Shown here one piece after another: positions 1 to 9,746 of a stretch of DNA of 64,000 nucleotides. The stretch comes from Ignavibacteriales bacterium (GTDB lineage: Bacteria; Bacteroidota; Ignavibacteria; Ignavibacteriales; Melioribacteraceae). Made by a program: the position numbers and the translations under genes. The notes under the pieces are model-generated. The model worked only from the letters and a program-made list of their open reading frames with translations, was not told the origin of the DNA and did no database searches. The stretch's first letter is position 1. Each line of letters starts with the position of its first letter. The stretch is from positions 309,501 to 373,500 of the forward strand of contig JACKAB010000006.1 of NCBI GenBank assembly GCA_020635285.1, read 5' to 3'.

Positions 1-47
1 TAATTGCAATTAGAAAAAACGAAGCTGAATCAATAATTTTATCATGA
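1..47 (+). CDS. feoA: FeoA C-terminal end (partial)
   Basis: Only the last 14 codons lie in the window. In the frame ending at the TGA at 45-47 they read IAIRKNEAESIILS, which matches the usual FeoA ending, where a short strand is followed by a basic R-x-x-E-A motif. FeoA is a small SH3-like cytoplasmic partner of the iron transporter FeoB. The stop overlaps the feoB start (ATGA), as expected for a translationally coupled feoAB operon. Because so little is visible, the call rests on this short match plus the position before feoB. Confidence 0.6.
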   Translation, partial: IAIRKNEAESIILS

Positions 48-2062
48 TTGCAAACACTACCGTTTCCACTCCGCTTGTAACTTTGGTTGGCCCGCCAAAT
101 TCGGGTAAAACAACGCTTTTCAATTTGCTTAGTGGCAAAAATTTTAAAACTGTAAATTATCCGGGTTCAACAATTGAGTACAACTCATCTCATTTTTTGC
201 CCAAGTTTGATATAAATTGTAATCTTTTAGATTCTCCCGGAATTATTAGTCTGGTGCCCAGTTCTCCAGATGAAACAATCACAATAAATTCACTTTATGA
301 GCATCCAAAATTTGGCATCCCTAAACTTGTTATTGTTACTGTTGATTCAAGTCAGCTTTCTCGCCATCTTTTATTAGTAAAACAATTATTAAGTTCAAAT
401 TTTAGCGTTATTATTGTTTTAACAATGGCTGATATATTAAAGAAAAAAGGGTTTACAATTTCTGCAAGTATGCTTGAGGAAAAAATTGGGTGCAAAGTTG
501 TAAAAATAGATGGAAGAACAGGAAAAGGCATTGAGGATTTAATCACAGTTGTAAAACAACAGCTTCAGAAAGAAAATGATGAAGTAACTTACTTAAATAA
601 AATAGTACCAAATCTTCATGCAGAAAATGTTCTTAATCATTTTAAAGAAATTGAAGCAATTGAAAATGAAGTTGTAAATCAGATTGCCGATGAAAAAGAT
701 TTAAGAAGAGCTAATGAAAAGTTAACAACTTTATCCCAAAAATTGCAAAGTAAACCGGATAGCTTTACTTTAAAACTTGATAAAATTCTGCTTCATCCTA
801 TTTGGGGACTTGTGCTGTTTTTATTCATTACAGGCGCAATGTTTACTTCAATTTTTTGGTTGGCTCTCCCTTTGATGGAATTAGTCGATGAATCATTTGC
901 CTCACTTGCAAATTTGGCATCTAACTATTTTGGTTATAACTGGTACGGAGATTTAATATCAGATGGAATCATAAGCAGCGCTGGTGCAGTTTTAATTTTT
1001 GTACCTCAGATTGTGATTTTATTTTTAATTCTTGGATTTTTAGAAGATACAGGTTACTTAGCGCGTGGTGCAATGTTAATTGATAAGCCGCTCTCCAAGA
1101 TTGGTTTGAATGGAAGGTCGTTTGTACCAATGCTATCAGGTTTTGCTTGCGCAATTCCAGCTATACTTGCTGCAAGAACTATATCAAATAGAAAAGAAAG
1201 ATTACTTACAATTTTTATCATTCCGCTAATGAGCTGCAGTGCACGTCTGCCTGTTTATGCTTTGTTAATTGCATTTATCATTCCTAAAGAAAATTTCTTA
1301 ATGGGTGGATTTATTTTTTCATTCATTTATTTGTTTAGTATTATCAGTTCTGTAATTATTGCCGGAATAATAAACAAGTTTAATAAAAGTATAATTAGGG
1401 AAGAAGATAATTCATCATTTATTTTGGAATTGCCTGCTTATAAAATTCCGAGATTTAGTTCAGTTTATAGAAATACAATTAGCAGCACAAAAGCTTATCT
1501 TAAAGAAGCCGGACCTGTTATAATTACTTTCTCAATTATTTTATGGGCTTTAACATATTTTCCAAATACAAATCCGCAGATTGATATTACTAATCTAAGT
1601 CCTGAAGAAGTTCATGAAGTGCAAAAAATGGAAAGAGTCTCGACTTCTTACGCCGCACAAATTGGTAAATTTACAGAACCAATTATGAAACCAATTGGAA
1701 TGGATTGGAGAATTGGAGTTTCATTAATTTCTGCTTTTGTTGCCCGTGAAGTTTTTGTAAGCGCTCTTGTTTTAATTTTCAAAATTACCGGGGATGAAGA
1801 AACCTTACGAGACTCTTTACTAAACGCAATGCGCAATGCTGAAATTGAAGGAACTAATCAAAAATTATTTACCCCTTCAACAATATTGGGCTTAATTGTA
1901 TTTTTCGTATTTGCGATGCAGTGCTTATCCACAGTTGCAGTTGCAAAAAAAGAAACCGGAAGCTGGAGAATTCCAATTCTACAAATATTAATTTTTTCCG
2001 GCTTTGCTTATTTTGCAGCTTTTATTACCGTAAATGGATTACGGCTTTTGGGCTTTGCCTAA
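44..2062 (+). CDS. feoB: Ferrous iron transport protein B (FeoB)
   Basis: Inner-membrane Fe(II) uptake protein of 672 residues with an N-terminal GTPase domain and a C-terminal membrane core. Seen: the P-loop GPPNSGKT at residues 16-23, a G2-like GSTIEY near 41-46, the G3 motif DSPG at 63-66, and a helical linker of about 180-250. The membrane part follows, with the two Gate-type segments (GYLARGAM near 340 and FVAREVFVSAL near 565). The G4 position reads TMAD (127-130), where FeoB normally has NxxD, so guanine recognition may differ. It starts by ATGA overlap with feoA. It is convergent with the next gene, with only 2 bp between stop codons. Confidence 0.95.
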   Translation: MIANTTVSTPLVTLVGPPNSGKTTLFNLLSGKNFKTVNYPGSTIEYNSSHFLPKFDINCNLLDSPGIISLVPSSPDETITINSLYEHPKFGIPKLVIVTVDSSQLSRHLLLVKQLLSSNFSVIIVLTMADILKKKGFTISASMLEEKIGCKVVKIDGRTGKGIEDLITVVKQQLQKENDEVTYLNKIVPNLHAENVLNHFKEIEAIENEVVNQIADEKDLRRANEKLTTLSQKLQSKPDSFTLKLDKILLHPIWGLVLFLFITGAMFTSIFWLALPLMELVDESFASLANLASNYFGYNWYGDLISDGIISSAGAVLIFVPQIVILFLILGFLEDTGYLARGAMLIDKPLSKIGLNGRSFVPMLSGFACAIPAILAARTISNRKERLLTIFIIPLMSCSARLPVYALLIAFIIPKENFLMGGFIFSFIYLFSIISSVIIAGIINKFNKSIIREEDNSSFILELPAYKIPRFSSVYRNTISSTKAYLKEAGPVIITFSIILWALTYFPNTNPQIDITNLSPEEVHEVQKMERVSTSYAAQIGKFTEPIMKPIGMDWRIGVSLISAFVAREVFVSALVLIFKITGDEETLRDSLLNAMRNAEIEGTNQKLFTPSTILGLIVFFVFAMQCLSTVAVAKKETGSWRIPILQILIFSGFAYFAAFITVNGLRLLGFA

Positions 2063-2064
2063 AA

Positions 2065-4201
2065 TTATTTAATTCTCCCATTTAACAATTCATCAACCAA
2101 TCTCTTTGTTTTATAAACATGTATTAATGCTTGCATTAAACCATCCGAATCTGTGGCAACTGTTCTATTATTTTCTTCCCAATAAATTGTGTGGCCGGCT
2201 AAACTTTCAAGATTTCCATCATGGGCTAAGCCAACAACTTCTTGATTTTTATTTATTATAGAGCTTCCGGAATTTCCTCCAACAATATCATTTGTTGAGG
2301 CAAAAGCAATGAAAGTTTTAAGATCTAAATCTTTTGGCGGAGTTTTCCATCGTTCATGCAATCCCCACGGATATGTTTTTTCATTGAATGATTCATATCG
2401 ATCCCACAATCCATAATAAGTGGTTTTTCCCGGCGCAATTGTTCCATTGTATTCGTAACTTTTTATTACTCCATCAGAAATTCTCAATGTAGAAGTTGCA
2501 TCTGGTGAAATCTTATTTTCATAGATTAATGAAATAAGCTCTCCTAATGATTGATTAAGAACATCAAGTGTGTTATTAAGTTCTTTAACTTTTGGATTTA
2601 TTTCATCACTGATTTTATTGACCGAAATTATATATTGAATAAATGGATCATCTAATTTTAAAATTTCTTCTCCATTCAATTTTGCAATTTTTAACACACT
2701 TTCTTTTGTTCCCAATTTAGAATTTTTAATTATTTCGTTTAGATCAATATTTTCTTGTGGATATAGAATTTTCACCAATTCATCATCGTACCCAAGTATT
2801 TTTGTTATAAAAATATTATGAGCTTTTATCAAATTTAGCTGTAATTCATTATCTATTGAATCCGGGTAAATATTAGAAATAGTTTCTTCTATATTTTCTT
2901 CTTTATATTTTTGATTTCGTTCATCCTCGGGAAGTTTTTTTTTCTTCGGCAAGTTTAATTAAATCAGATGCAATTGTTAAATAAACTGGTCTGTCTCTTC
3001 TATTAAATCTCAATACTGTATTTAAGTCAGAATAATTTTCTAGTTCTTTAATTACTATATCAATTGAATTCCAAATTTCACCGTATTTTTCATTTAGTTC
3101 TGGAGTAGTTTTTACCTTTAACTTTAAGTCATTTTCAAAGTCAATTTTTTTCTTCATAATTATTTCATTATTTAACCCAGCCAATCTGCCTGCATATGAT
3201 TTTCGTGAGTTTCCCCAACGCATAACACTATTAAGCAATACCTCTCTATCCAAATGATTATTATATAAATCAAAATATGCTTGATAAATTGAGTTAAAAC
3301 CAATTAATGATTTGGGATAAACAAAATCACGTAGATATTTTAATTCGGAATATGATTTTAATCTATCAGTGTTTCCTGGTCTGCCTACTGTAAATATTGG
3401 CTCTCCTTCGCGTGCGCCATTTTTACTCCACGTAAAATAGTTTTTATTTTTAACCGGTTTTCCGTCTTCATCATAAGCCCTGTAAAACATAAAATCCAAT
3501 TCATAGCGCGGGTATGTAAAATTATCCCAATCCCAACCGGTTGCAGCAATTTGAAAATCGGGTGCCATAACGAGACGAATATCATTATACCTTTTGTAAC
3601 CATAAAGAGAATATTTCCCTCCGTTATAAAGTGTAACTATTCGGCAATTTAGATTAGTTTCTTGATTATACTTTTTAACAAGCGAATCTTTTATTTCTTC
3701 TTTGAATTTTATTTTTTCATTATCCGTTTCGCCATGTGCCATATAATCTTGAATTATTTTTGTAACATCCTCAATTAAAATTAATTGGTCTACAAATAGC
3801 CCCTCCAATTTTCTTTCCTCATCTAAACTCTCAGCATAAAAACCGTCTTTCAATAAGTTTTCACCTTCTTTTTGAATTGTGTAAAGTTGGTCTCGCCCGC
3901 AATGATGATTTGTCATAATCAACCCATCTCCAGAAACAAATGCTGCCGAGCAACCTCCACCAAATTGCAACGCAGATTTTTGAACATCATCAAGCCATTC
4001 TTGCGTTGGTTTAAATCCATATTTTTTCTCAAACTTTTCCAATGGAACACTATCGAAAGTCCACATTTTTCCAAAATCATCAAACGACCATGTGATTGTT
4101 TCTAAATCTAAAGGTTCATAAAAGTATGTTTGAGCTAAACTGGTATTGGGTAATGTGATGGTGACAAATAATATAATAAACAAAATTTTTAATTTATTCA
4201 T
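2065..4201 (-). CDS. Family S46 dipeptidyl-peptidase 1, split by a one-base frameshift
   Basis: Secreted or periplasmic serine peptidase that removes dipeptides from oligopeptides. The 5' part (4201 to about 2944) has a signal peptide (residues 1-24, ending SLAQ), the TNHHC motif with the catalytic His (about residue 100) and the YELDFMF segment carrying the catalytic Asp. The 3' part (from about 2943) has the Ser motif GGNSGSS. The two parts are in different frames. They join at nine T on the plus strand (2935-2943), where eight would restore one protein of about 715 residues that aligns throughout with the next gene. Gly in the LAHDGN motif suggests DPP7-like rather than DPP11-like specificity (family knowledge, moderate). 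Either a sequencing error or a real pseudogene. Confidence 0.85.
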
Positions 4202-4270
4202 AGTAACCTCATTGAATTCTAGATTTTTCTAAGTCTAATATTTTTTTAATTTTTTAATCAAAATTGATCA

Positions 4271-4306
4271 AAAAAAAATGCCGTTAACTTTTAATTAAAC
4301 GGCATT
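4271..4306 (-). terminator. Rho-independent terminator after S46 peptidase 2
   Basis: A perfect 9-bp inverted repeat AATGCCGTT (4277-4285) and AACGGCATT (4298-4306) with a 12-base loop. On the minus strand it is followed by a run of eight T (4271-4278). It lies about 20 bases past the stop codon of the peptidase at 4328-6454. It therefore separates the two peptidase genes into different transcripts, at least partly. Confidence 0.85.
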
Positions 4307-4327
4307 ATCCTACAAAATAGAACTAAA

Positions 4328-6454
4328 TTATTTAATCATTTTTCCGGTTTTTAATTCTTCAACTATTCTTTCAGCTTTGTAAACTTTATCTAAAGATTCC
4401 ATAATAGCTTGTGATGCAACTGAAACCATTCGGTTATCTTCGGGCAGGTAAATAAAATTACCAACAATACTATGTACGTTTCCGTCAAAGGCTAAACCAA
4501 CTACTTCAGCATCTTTATTTATTACGGCACTTCCTGAATTTCCCCCGACGATATCATTTGTAGAAATAAAATTATAAGCAGTGGAAAGATCAAATTCTGC
4601 TGGAGGCACTTGCCATCTCTCAGGTAAATTCCATGGATAAGTTTGATCGCTTCCATAGTATCTATCGTACATTCCATAAAAAGTAGTTTTCTCTATTGCG
4701 ACTGTTCCATTATAGTCAAAGCTTTCTAAAACTCCATCACTCAATCTTAATGTAAAATTAGCATCAGGCGGAATCTCGGTACCGTAAATTTCAAATAACA
4801 CTTTCCCATACATATTAATTAAAACATCTTCTGTGTTTTTAATCTCATTTGATCTTTTTGAGAGAGCATCAATTTCGTTCATTGTATTTGAAACAAAATA
4901 AATAAATGGGTCGTCAGAATTTAAGATTTCATCCGGAGATTTCTGTAATAATTGTTTAACTTTTTGCCTATTTACCAAAAATGATTTCGCTAATACCTCC
5001 TCAGCTGCTTCTCTACCACTTAAATCGCCTAATAGTTTCTTAACAAGATTATCTTCATTACCCAAATTTATTCTAATATAATCAAGTTGAACTTGCAATT
5101 TTGCTTCTTCTAATACAGAATCAATCTCCGCAGGATATATTTCGTTTACTAATGAATCGATATTTAATTTCTTAGAATTGGGATCATCTTTACCAAAACT
5201 TGTTTTCATTTGATTTGCATGGTCAATTATATCTTTGGCAATACTAAAATATACTGATCCAAAAAATCGTGAGGGTTTGTAAACAGCCAGTTTGCTATCG
5301 ATTGGTTTCAACTCTTCTCTTAAATCTCTTACAGAATCCCAAAGATTACTATATTTGTCTCTTAACTCGGGATCAGCATCAACTTCTGCTCTGATTTTAT
5401 TTTCAAAATCTCTTTTTCGCGCAATAAGATAAGGGTCTAACAAACCTAATTCTGTATAATGAAAAACTTTTTGACCATTACCAATTCGAGTTCTGATTTT
5501 TTCAAAATCATTAGCTCTATCAGGATATTCAGTTTTTAAGTCATCAAGAAGCATATAATATTGATCTAACAAAAAGGCTCTGTTTCGATATGAAATATCT
5601 CTATTATACTCAAGTTGCGAAACTGTATTAAGTCTATTTGTGCTTCCTGGGTTGCCAACAGAGAAAATAACATCATCTTTTTGAACACCGTTTTCGCTAA
5701 ATTTAAAAAAGTTGTTTGATGTTACTGGTTTTCCAGCATCATCATAAACTCTAAAAAAAGCACAATCTAAATCATAACGAGGATAAGTAAAATTATCATA
5801 GTCACCGCCAAAAGAAGCAATGGCTTGCTCCGGCAAAAATACTAATCGAACATCATCATACCTTTTATAGCCATAGATTGAATATTTACCTCCGTTAAAC
5901 AATGAAACAAATTGGCATTTTAATCCGGTTTCGTTATTATAAAATTCAACTAGTTCTTTACTTTTAGTATTTTTTGCGTCTACCTTATCATCATCTGTTT
6001 TAACTGCGTCAATTGCTTCATTTATTTGATCTGTGACATCAACAATATAAGCCAATTGTTCTGCATACATATTTGGTACTACTCTTTCATCATCAATAGA
6101 TTCGGCATAAAAACCGGTTTCTTCTAAATTCTCTCCCTCTTTTTGAACAGCATCTCTGTGCCAGGTAGAACAGTGATTATTCGTCATAATAAGTCCATCT
6201 TCAGAAACAAAAGATGCCGTACAGCCAGGTATTCTTAATGCTGATAACCTAACATCATCAAACCAGTCTTCCGTTGGAATAAAATTATAGGTATCACTTA
6301 AATATTGTGTCGGAGGGTAATCAAATGTCCACATTTTACCGGTATCAAAGATATCTGAAGGTGCAGTTATTTCATCGCTTTGCGCAAAATTAAGTTGTGT
6401 AAAAACTAGTAGTACTAAAATTAGGTTGATTTTCTTAAAACTATAAAAGTTCAT
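4328..6454 (-). CDS. Family S46 dipeptidyl-peptidase 2
   Basis: Intact 708-residue paralogue of the preceding gene. It has a signal peptide (about residues 1-25, ending NFAQ), catalytic His in TNNHC (residue 94), Asp in the YDLDCAFF segment, and Ser in TNDIVGGNSGSA near the C-terminus. The length is normal for S46 enzymes (about 700-720). The family cleaves dipeptides from N-termini in the periplasm of asaccharolytic or peptide-using bacteria. The residue after Asp in LAFDGN is Gly, as in DPP7-type enzymes with broad preference for hydrophobic P1 (known for the family; inferred here). A good SD (AAAAGGAG) precedes the ATG. The head-to-tail arrangement points to a local gene duplication. Confidence 0.93.
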   Translation of the reverse strand: MNFYSFKKINLILVLLVFTQLNFAQSDEITAPSDIFDTGKMWTFDYPPTQYLSDTYNFIPTEDWFDDVRLSALRIPGCTASFVSEDGLIMTNNHCSTWHRDAVQKEGENLEETGFYAESIDDERVVPNMYAEQLAYIVDVTDQINEAIDAVKTDDDKVDAKNTKSKELVEFYNNETGLKCQFVSLFNGGKYSIYGYKRYDDVRLVFLPEQAIASFGGDYDNFTYPRYDLDCAFFRVYDDAGKPVTSNNFFKFSENGVQKDDVIFSVGNPGSTNRLNTVSQLEYNRDISYRNRAFLLDQYYMLLDDLKTEYPDRANDFEKIRTRIGNGQKVFHYTELGLLDPYLIARKRDFENKIRAEVDADPELRDKYSNLWDSVRDLREELKPIDSKLAVYKPSRFFGSVYFSIAKDIIDHANQMKTSFGKDDPNSKKLNIDSLVNEIYPAEIDSVLEEAKLQVQLDYIRINLGNEDNLVKKLLGDLSGREAAEEVLAKSFLVNRQKVKQLLQKSPDEILNSDDPFIYFVSNTMNEIDALSKRSNEIKNTEDVLINMYGKVLFEIYGTEIPPDANFTLRLSDGVLESFDYNGTVAIEKTTFYGMYDRYYGSDQTYPWNLPERWQVPPAEFDLSTAYNFISTNDIVGGNSGSAVINKDAEVVGLAFDGNVHSIVGNFIYLPEDNRMVSVASQAIMESLDKVYKAERIVEELKTGKMIK

Positions 6455-6539
6455 TTTACTCCTTTTTATTTCTAAACATTGTGTAAAATTAGAAATAAGC
6501 TTTGCCTTTTACAAATTTAGAATAAAATTAGAATTTGGT

Positions 6540-6893
6540 TTAGATGTATGATTCGGGGAAGTGATTCGCAATTAGTTTTTTTTCATCTTTAACAGTGCCG
6601 TAACAGTTTGAGCATTTTTTAACATAATAAACAATTGGTTCTTCGTTTTTAAAGAGTGGAATAAAATTTAGGATAGATTGGCAATTTTCGCATTGAACCA
6701 AATGAGAATGAAGAGCATTGGCTTTGCAATTATCACAAAGATGATCTTGTTCCTTCAAAACATTTTCAATATCTATACTGAAAAATGCAGAGCAATTGAT
6801 ATTTCCGCATTTAGCAATTCTTTCTTTTTGCTTTTGATTTTTAATTTTATATTTCCTAAAATTTACAATCAAAAAATAGAACCCGAAAATCAT
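6540..6893 (-). CDS. Small membrane-anchored zinc-ribbon protein, function unknown
   Basis: 117 residues. A short hydrophobic N-terminus (about 2-11) is followed by a basic stretch and then a cysteine-rich region: Cys pairs CGNINC (spacing 4), CDNC, CENC and CSNC. This pattern suggests one or two zinc ribbons. I do not recognise the family. It is divergent from the sugar phosphomutase gene, with an 83-bp shared upstream region, and lies 85 bp beyond the peptidase start. It could be an anchored regulator or assembly factor, but nothing in the sequence decides this. Confidence 0.7.
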   Translation of the reverse strand: MIFGFYFLIVNFRKYKIKNQKQKERIAKCGNINCSAFFSIDIENVLKEQDHLCDNCKANALHSHLVQCENCQSILNFIPLFKNEEPIVYYVKKCSNCYGTVKDEKKLIANHFPESYI

Positions 6894-6976
6894 TTATTCT
6901 ATGTAAAAATTTATCCTTATAAATATTTGTTTTTGTATTTTTGGTTTATTAGCAATTTAATTTTAATGAGGCTGCA

Positions 6977-8323
6977 ATGACAAAAATTCCAGGTTTTAAA
7001 GCATATGATATTAGAGGAAAAGTTCCCGGAGAATTAAATCCGGATTTGGCATACAAAGTTGGAAGAGCATTTGCAAAACAGCAGAACGCAAAAAAAGTAT
7101 TAATAGGAAGAGATGTAAGAGAATCTTCGCCCGTTTTGGCTGAAGCATTGGCAAAAGGTTTAACTGATAGCGGCTGTGATGTAATTGATTTACAGTTATG
7201 CGGAACTGAAATGATTTATTTTGGAACTCCGCACCTTGATGCAGACGGCGGTGTGATGATTACAGCAAGTCATAATCCGCCCGAATATAATGGATTAAAA
7301 TTCGTTAAAAAAGGTTCAAAACCAATGGGTTATGATTCTGGCTTAAATGAAATTGAACAAATGATTTTGAATGATGATTTAGGTGAAATTGCCGAGCGAA
7401 AAGGAACTGTAAAAAATTTAGATATTATGAACGACTTCATAAAAAGTTTAACAAAATTTTATGATGCTGAAAAAATAAATAATTATAAAGTTGTGGTAAA
7501 TGCAGGCAACGGCTGTGTTGGTCCGGCTTTAGATGCTCTTGAAAAATACTTACCAATTGAGATGATAAAAGTTCATCATAATCCAGACTCTACTTTCCCA
7601 AACGGGGTTCCTAATCCATTACTTCCAGAAAACCGTCAATCAACAATTGATGCAATGAAAAAAAGTAATGCCGATCTTGGTGTTGCGTGGGATGGCGATT
7701 ACGACAGATGTTTCTTCTTTGATGAAAAAGGAAACTTTATCGAAGGTTATTATATAGTCGGCTTGTTAGCGAAATCTTTATTGAAAAAAAATCCCAGTGA
7801 AAAAATTGTTCACGATCCAAGATTAGTTTGGAACACCCTAAAAGAAGTTGAGAAAGCAAATGGAACTGCGGTTGAATCCGTAAGCGGACATGCTTTTATT
7901 AAGCAAAAAATGAGAGAAGTAAACGCAATTTATGGTGGAGAGATGTCGGCACATCATTATTTCCGTGATAATTATTACTCTGATTCCGGCTTGATTCCAT
8001 TCCTTTTAATTATTGAATTACTCAGTGTGGAAAACAAAACTTTATCTCAGTTAGTTGGAGAAATGATTAATAGTTTCCCGTGTTCCGGAGAAATAAATTC
8101 AACAGTTCCAAATCCCAAAGAAAAATTGGAACAATTAAAAGTAAAATTTGCAGATGGAAAAATTGATGAAGTTGACGGAGTAAGTATTGAATATCCAGAG
8201 TGGCGATTTAATGTTAGAATGAGCAACACTGAACCTCTGCTGAGATTAAATGTTGAATCGAGGGGAAATATTAAATTAATGGAAGAAAAAACAAAAGAAG
8301 TTCTAGATTTTATTAGAAGCTAG
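6977..8323 (+). CDS. Phosphomannomutase/phosphoglucomutase
   Basis: Cytoplasmic alpha-D-phosphohexomutase of 448 residues that interconverts mannose (or glucose) 6- and 1-phosphate for polysaccharide or nucleotide-sugar synthesis. All four signature loops are visible: the phosphoserine loop TASHNPPEYNG (Ser near residue 97), the metal loop DGDYDRC near 240, the sugar-binding loop GGEMSAHHYFRD near 320-330, and the phosphate loop RMSNTEPLLRL near 410. The GEMSAHHYF form is typical of ManB/AlgC-type enzymes rather than GlmM. ATG at 6977 follows a weak GAGGC SD. It stands alone and is not part of the motility block. Confidence 0.93.
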   Translation: MTKIPGFKAYDIRGKVPGELNPDLAYKVGRAFAKQQNAKKVLIGRDVRESSPVLAEALAKGLTDSGCDVIDLQLCGTEMIYFGTPHLDADGGVMITASHNPPEYNGLKFVKKGSKPMGYDSGLNEIEQMILNDDLGEIAERKGTVKNLDIMNDFIKSLTKFYDAEKINNYKVVVNAGNGCVGPALDALEKYLPIEMIKVHHNPDSTFPNGVPNPLLPENRQSTIDAMKKSNADLGVAWDGDYDRCFFFDEKGNFIEGYYIVGLLAKSLLKKNPSEKIVHDPRLVWNTLKEVEKANGTAVESVSGHAFIKQKMREVNAIYGGEMSAHHYFRDNYYSDSGLIPFLLIIELLSVENKTLSQLVGEMINSFPCSGEINSTVPNPKEKLEQLKVKFADGKIDEVDGVSIEYPEWRFNVRMSNTEPLLRLNVESRGNIKLMEEKTKEVLDFIRS

Positions 8324-8479
8324 AATAGTTTTTCTTTTCTTTATTAAATTTAATTCTGTTTTGAATTTACTTGATTCCGGTATTGCAAAAAATGCAAACC
8401 AGAATACCACATTAAAATTTGTTTGAACTTTTTAGAAAATAGAAACGTCATAATAGAAAAGTTTTAGGAGATATAAAAA

Positions 8480-8695
8480 ATGTCAGATCAAAAAATACCA
8501 ATTGATGTAGATAAATTATTAAAGAATAAATTGAAATCTTTGAGTATTGGGGATTTAGAAAAAGCAATCTCTAATGCAGTCTCAGATTTAGTTGGTGAGG
8601 ATTATAAATGTGCTATTGATGAAGTAAAATATACCTTATTTAGTGGCGCAGATTTTCATCTTAAAATTGAATTGAGCTATAATTCTGATAAATAA
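8480..8695 (+). CDS. Conserved-looking small protein of unknown function
   Basis: 71 residues, charged, no membrane segment, no Cys or zinc motif. The N-terminal half is predicted helical (DVDKLLKNKLKSLSIGDLEKAIS). The second half alternates strand-like residues (KCAIDEVKYTLFSG, DFHLKIELSY). It has a strong SD (TTAGGAGAT) eight bases before ATG and its own upstream gap of 156 bp, so it is probably expressed. I do not recognise a family. A long hairpin follows it at 8752-8792. Confidence 0.6.
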   Translation: MSDQKIPIDVDKLLKNKLKSLSIGDLEKAISNAVSDLVGEDYKCAIDEVKYTLFSGADFHLKIELSYNSDK

Positions 8696-8751
8696 TAATC
8701 AGAGTTTTACATTTCTCAATTCTTAGCTTATTTAAAATTTCTTCAATTTAT

Positions 8752-8792
8752 TGAAACTATTATAAGACTGATTCAAAATTATAATAGTTTCA
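8752..8792. terminator. Long AT-rich hairpin, probable terminator
   Basis: Perfect 14-bp inverted repeat (8752-8765 and 8779-8792; core GAAACTATTATAA with TTATAATAGTTTC) around a 13-base loop. It is 57 bp past the stop of the 71-residue gene and is followed by a T-rich tract on the plus strand (ttatctttcttt). The stem has few GC pairs, so termination strength is uncertain. It could also act in the leader of the following exchanger gene. Confidence 0.5.
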
Positions 8793-8870
8793 TTATCTTT
8801 CTTTCCTAAATAATTCACAGGTGAATCTATCTTTTTCGATTTTTTAATAATTACAGTTACAATCATCGGC

Positions 8871-9746
8871 TTGTGGTTTGGAGCTTCTTGGATGGTTGAT
8901 TCGGCTTCTCGAATAGCAAAAAAATTTGGCTTATCTGATCTGGTAATTGGATTAACAGTTGTTGCAATTGCAACTTCTGCTCCGGAGTTTGCTGTAACGG
9001 TTTCTGCTGCATTAAAAAATCAGCCCTCAATTTCTGTGGGTAATGTTGTTGGAAGTAACATTTTTAATCTTGGAATAATTTTAGGGTTAATAAGTTTATT
9101 CAGCAAAGTAGACATCTCCCCCAAAATGCTTTACCGGGATGGCGGACTTTTAGTTACAACAACCATTCTTCTCCTATTTTTTTTTTATGACTTAACCCTT
9201 TCAAGCTTTGAAGGCATAATACTGGCTCTAATTTTAGTTTCTTACGTAATTTTTCTAATAAAAAACAAACAAGAGATTGATGAAGAAATTGATGAGAAAA
9301 AATTTACGTTTTGGGATGTTCCAAAATTATTTTTTGGAATTGCAGTAATTATAATTTCTGCAAATTATCTGGTTGAATCCTCTATAAACATTGCAAGGTT
9401 TTTCGGAATTTCAGAATGGATAATTGGAGTAACTATTGTTGGTGCAGGAACTTCAATGCCAGAGTTTGCAACTTCTGTAGTGGCAATTAGTAAAAAGAAA
9501 CACGCCATTTCTGCAGGTAATTTGATTGGCAGCGATTTATTTAATATGCTAGGTGTTTTAGGTATTGCAGCTTTTCTCCATCCTTTATCTATTGAACCAA
9601 ACGAATATATTAGTTTAATTTTAATGTCTGCTTCAGTTCTTGTTTTAGTCTTGCTGATGAGAAGACGCTGGAAAATCTCCAAATTTGAAGCTGTAATAAT
9701 TATAGCAATAGCACTTTTTAGATGGATTTATGATTTTATTTATTAG
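8871..9746 (+). CDS. CaCA-family Na+/Ca2+ exchanger (YrbG-like); start uncertain
   Basis: Inner-membrane cation antiporter with the two inverted CaCA alpha-repeats. Repeat 1 reads VIGLTVVAIATSAPEF then GNVVGSNIFNLG. Repeat 2 reads IIGVTIVGAGTSMPEF then GNLIGSDLFNMLG. The acidic Glu of each PEF is the ion-binding residue. From the TTG at 8871 it has 291 residues, which cuts into the first helix. The same frame stays open upstream to a stop at 8811 and encodes more of that helix, but has no ATG, GTG or TTG. A GTG at 8821 sits one frame off, and one extra T in the T6 run at 8840-8845 would join it. The real N-terminus is therefore probably near 8821. Confidence 0.85.
   Translation: MWFGASWMVDSASRIAKKFGLSDLVIGLTVVAIATSAPEFAVTVSAALKNQPSISVGNVVGSNIFNLGIILGLISLFSKVDISPKMLYRDGGLLVTTTILLLFFFYDLTLSSFEGIILALILVSYVIFLIKNKQEIDEEIDEKKFTFWDVPKLFFGIAVIIISANYLVESSINIARFFGISEWIIGVTIVGAGTSMPEFATSVVAISKKKHAISAGNLIGSDLFNMLGVLGIAAFLHPLSIEPNEYISLILMSASVLVLVLLMRRRWKISKFEAVIIIAIALFRWIYDFIY

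Noticed and set aside
6911..6950. A Bacteroidetes-type TAnnTTTG promoter (TATTTTTG at 6936-6943) before the phosphomutase gene.
   Set aside because: No clear TTTG at -33, and such AT-rich strings are common in this DNA.
8379..8415. Inverted GGTATT/AATACC near 8380-8412 as the phosphomutase terminator.
   Set aside because: Six-base pairing with a long loop and no T-run. Too weak to annotate.
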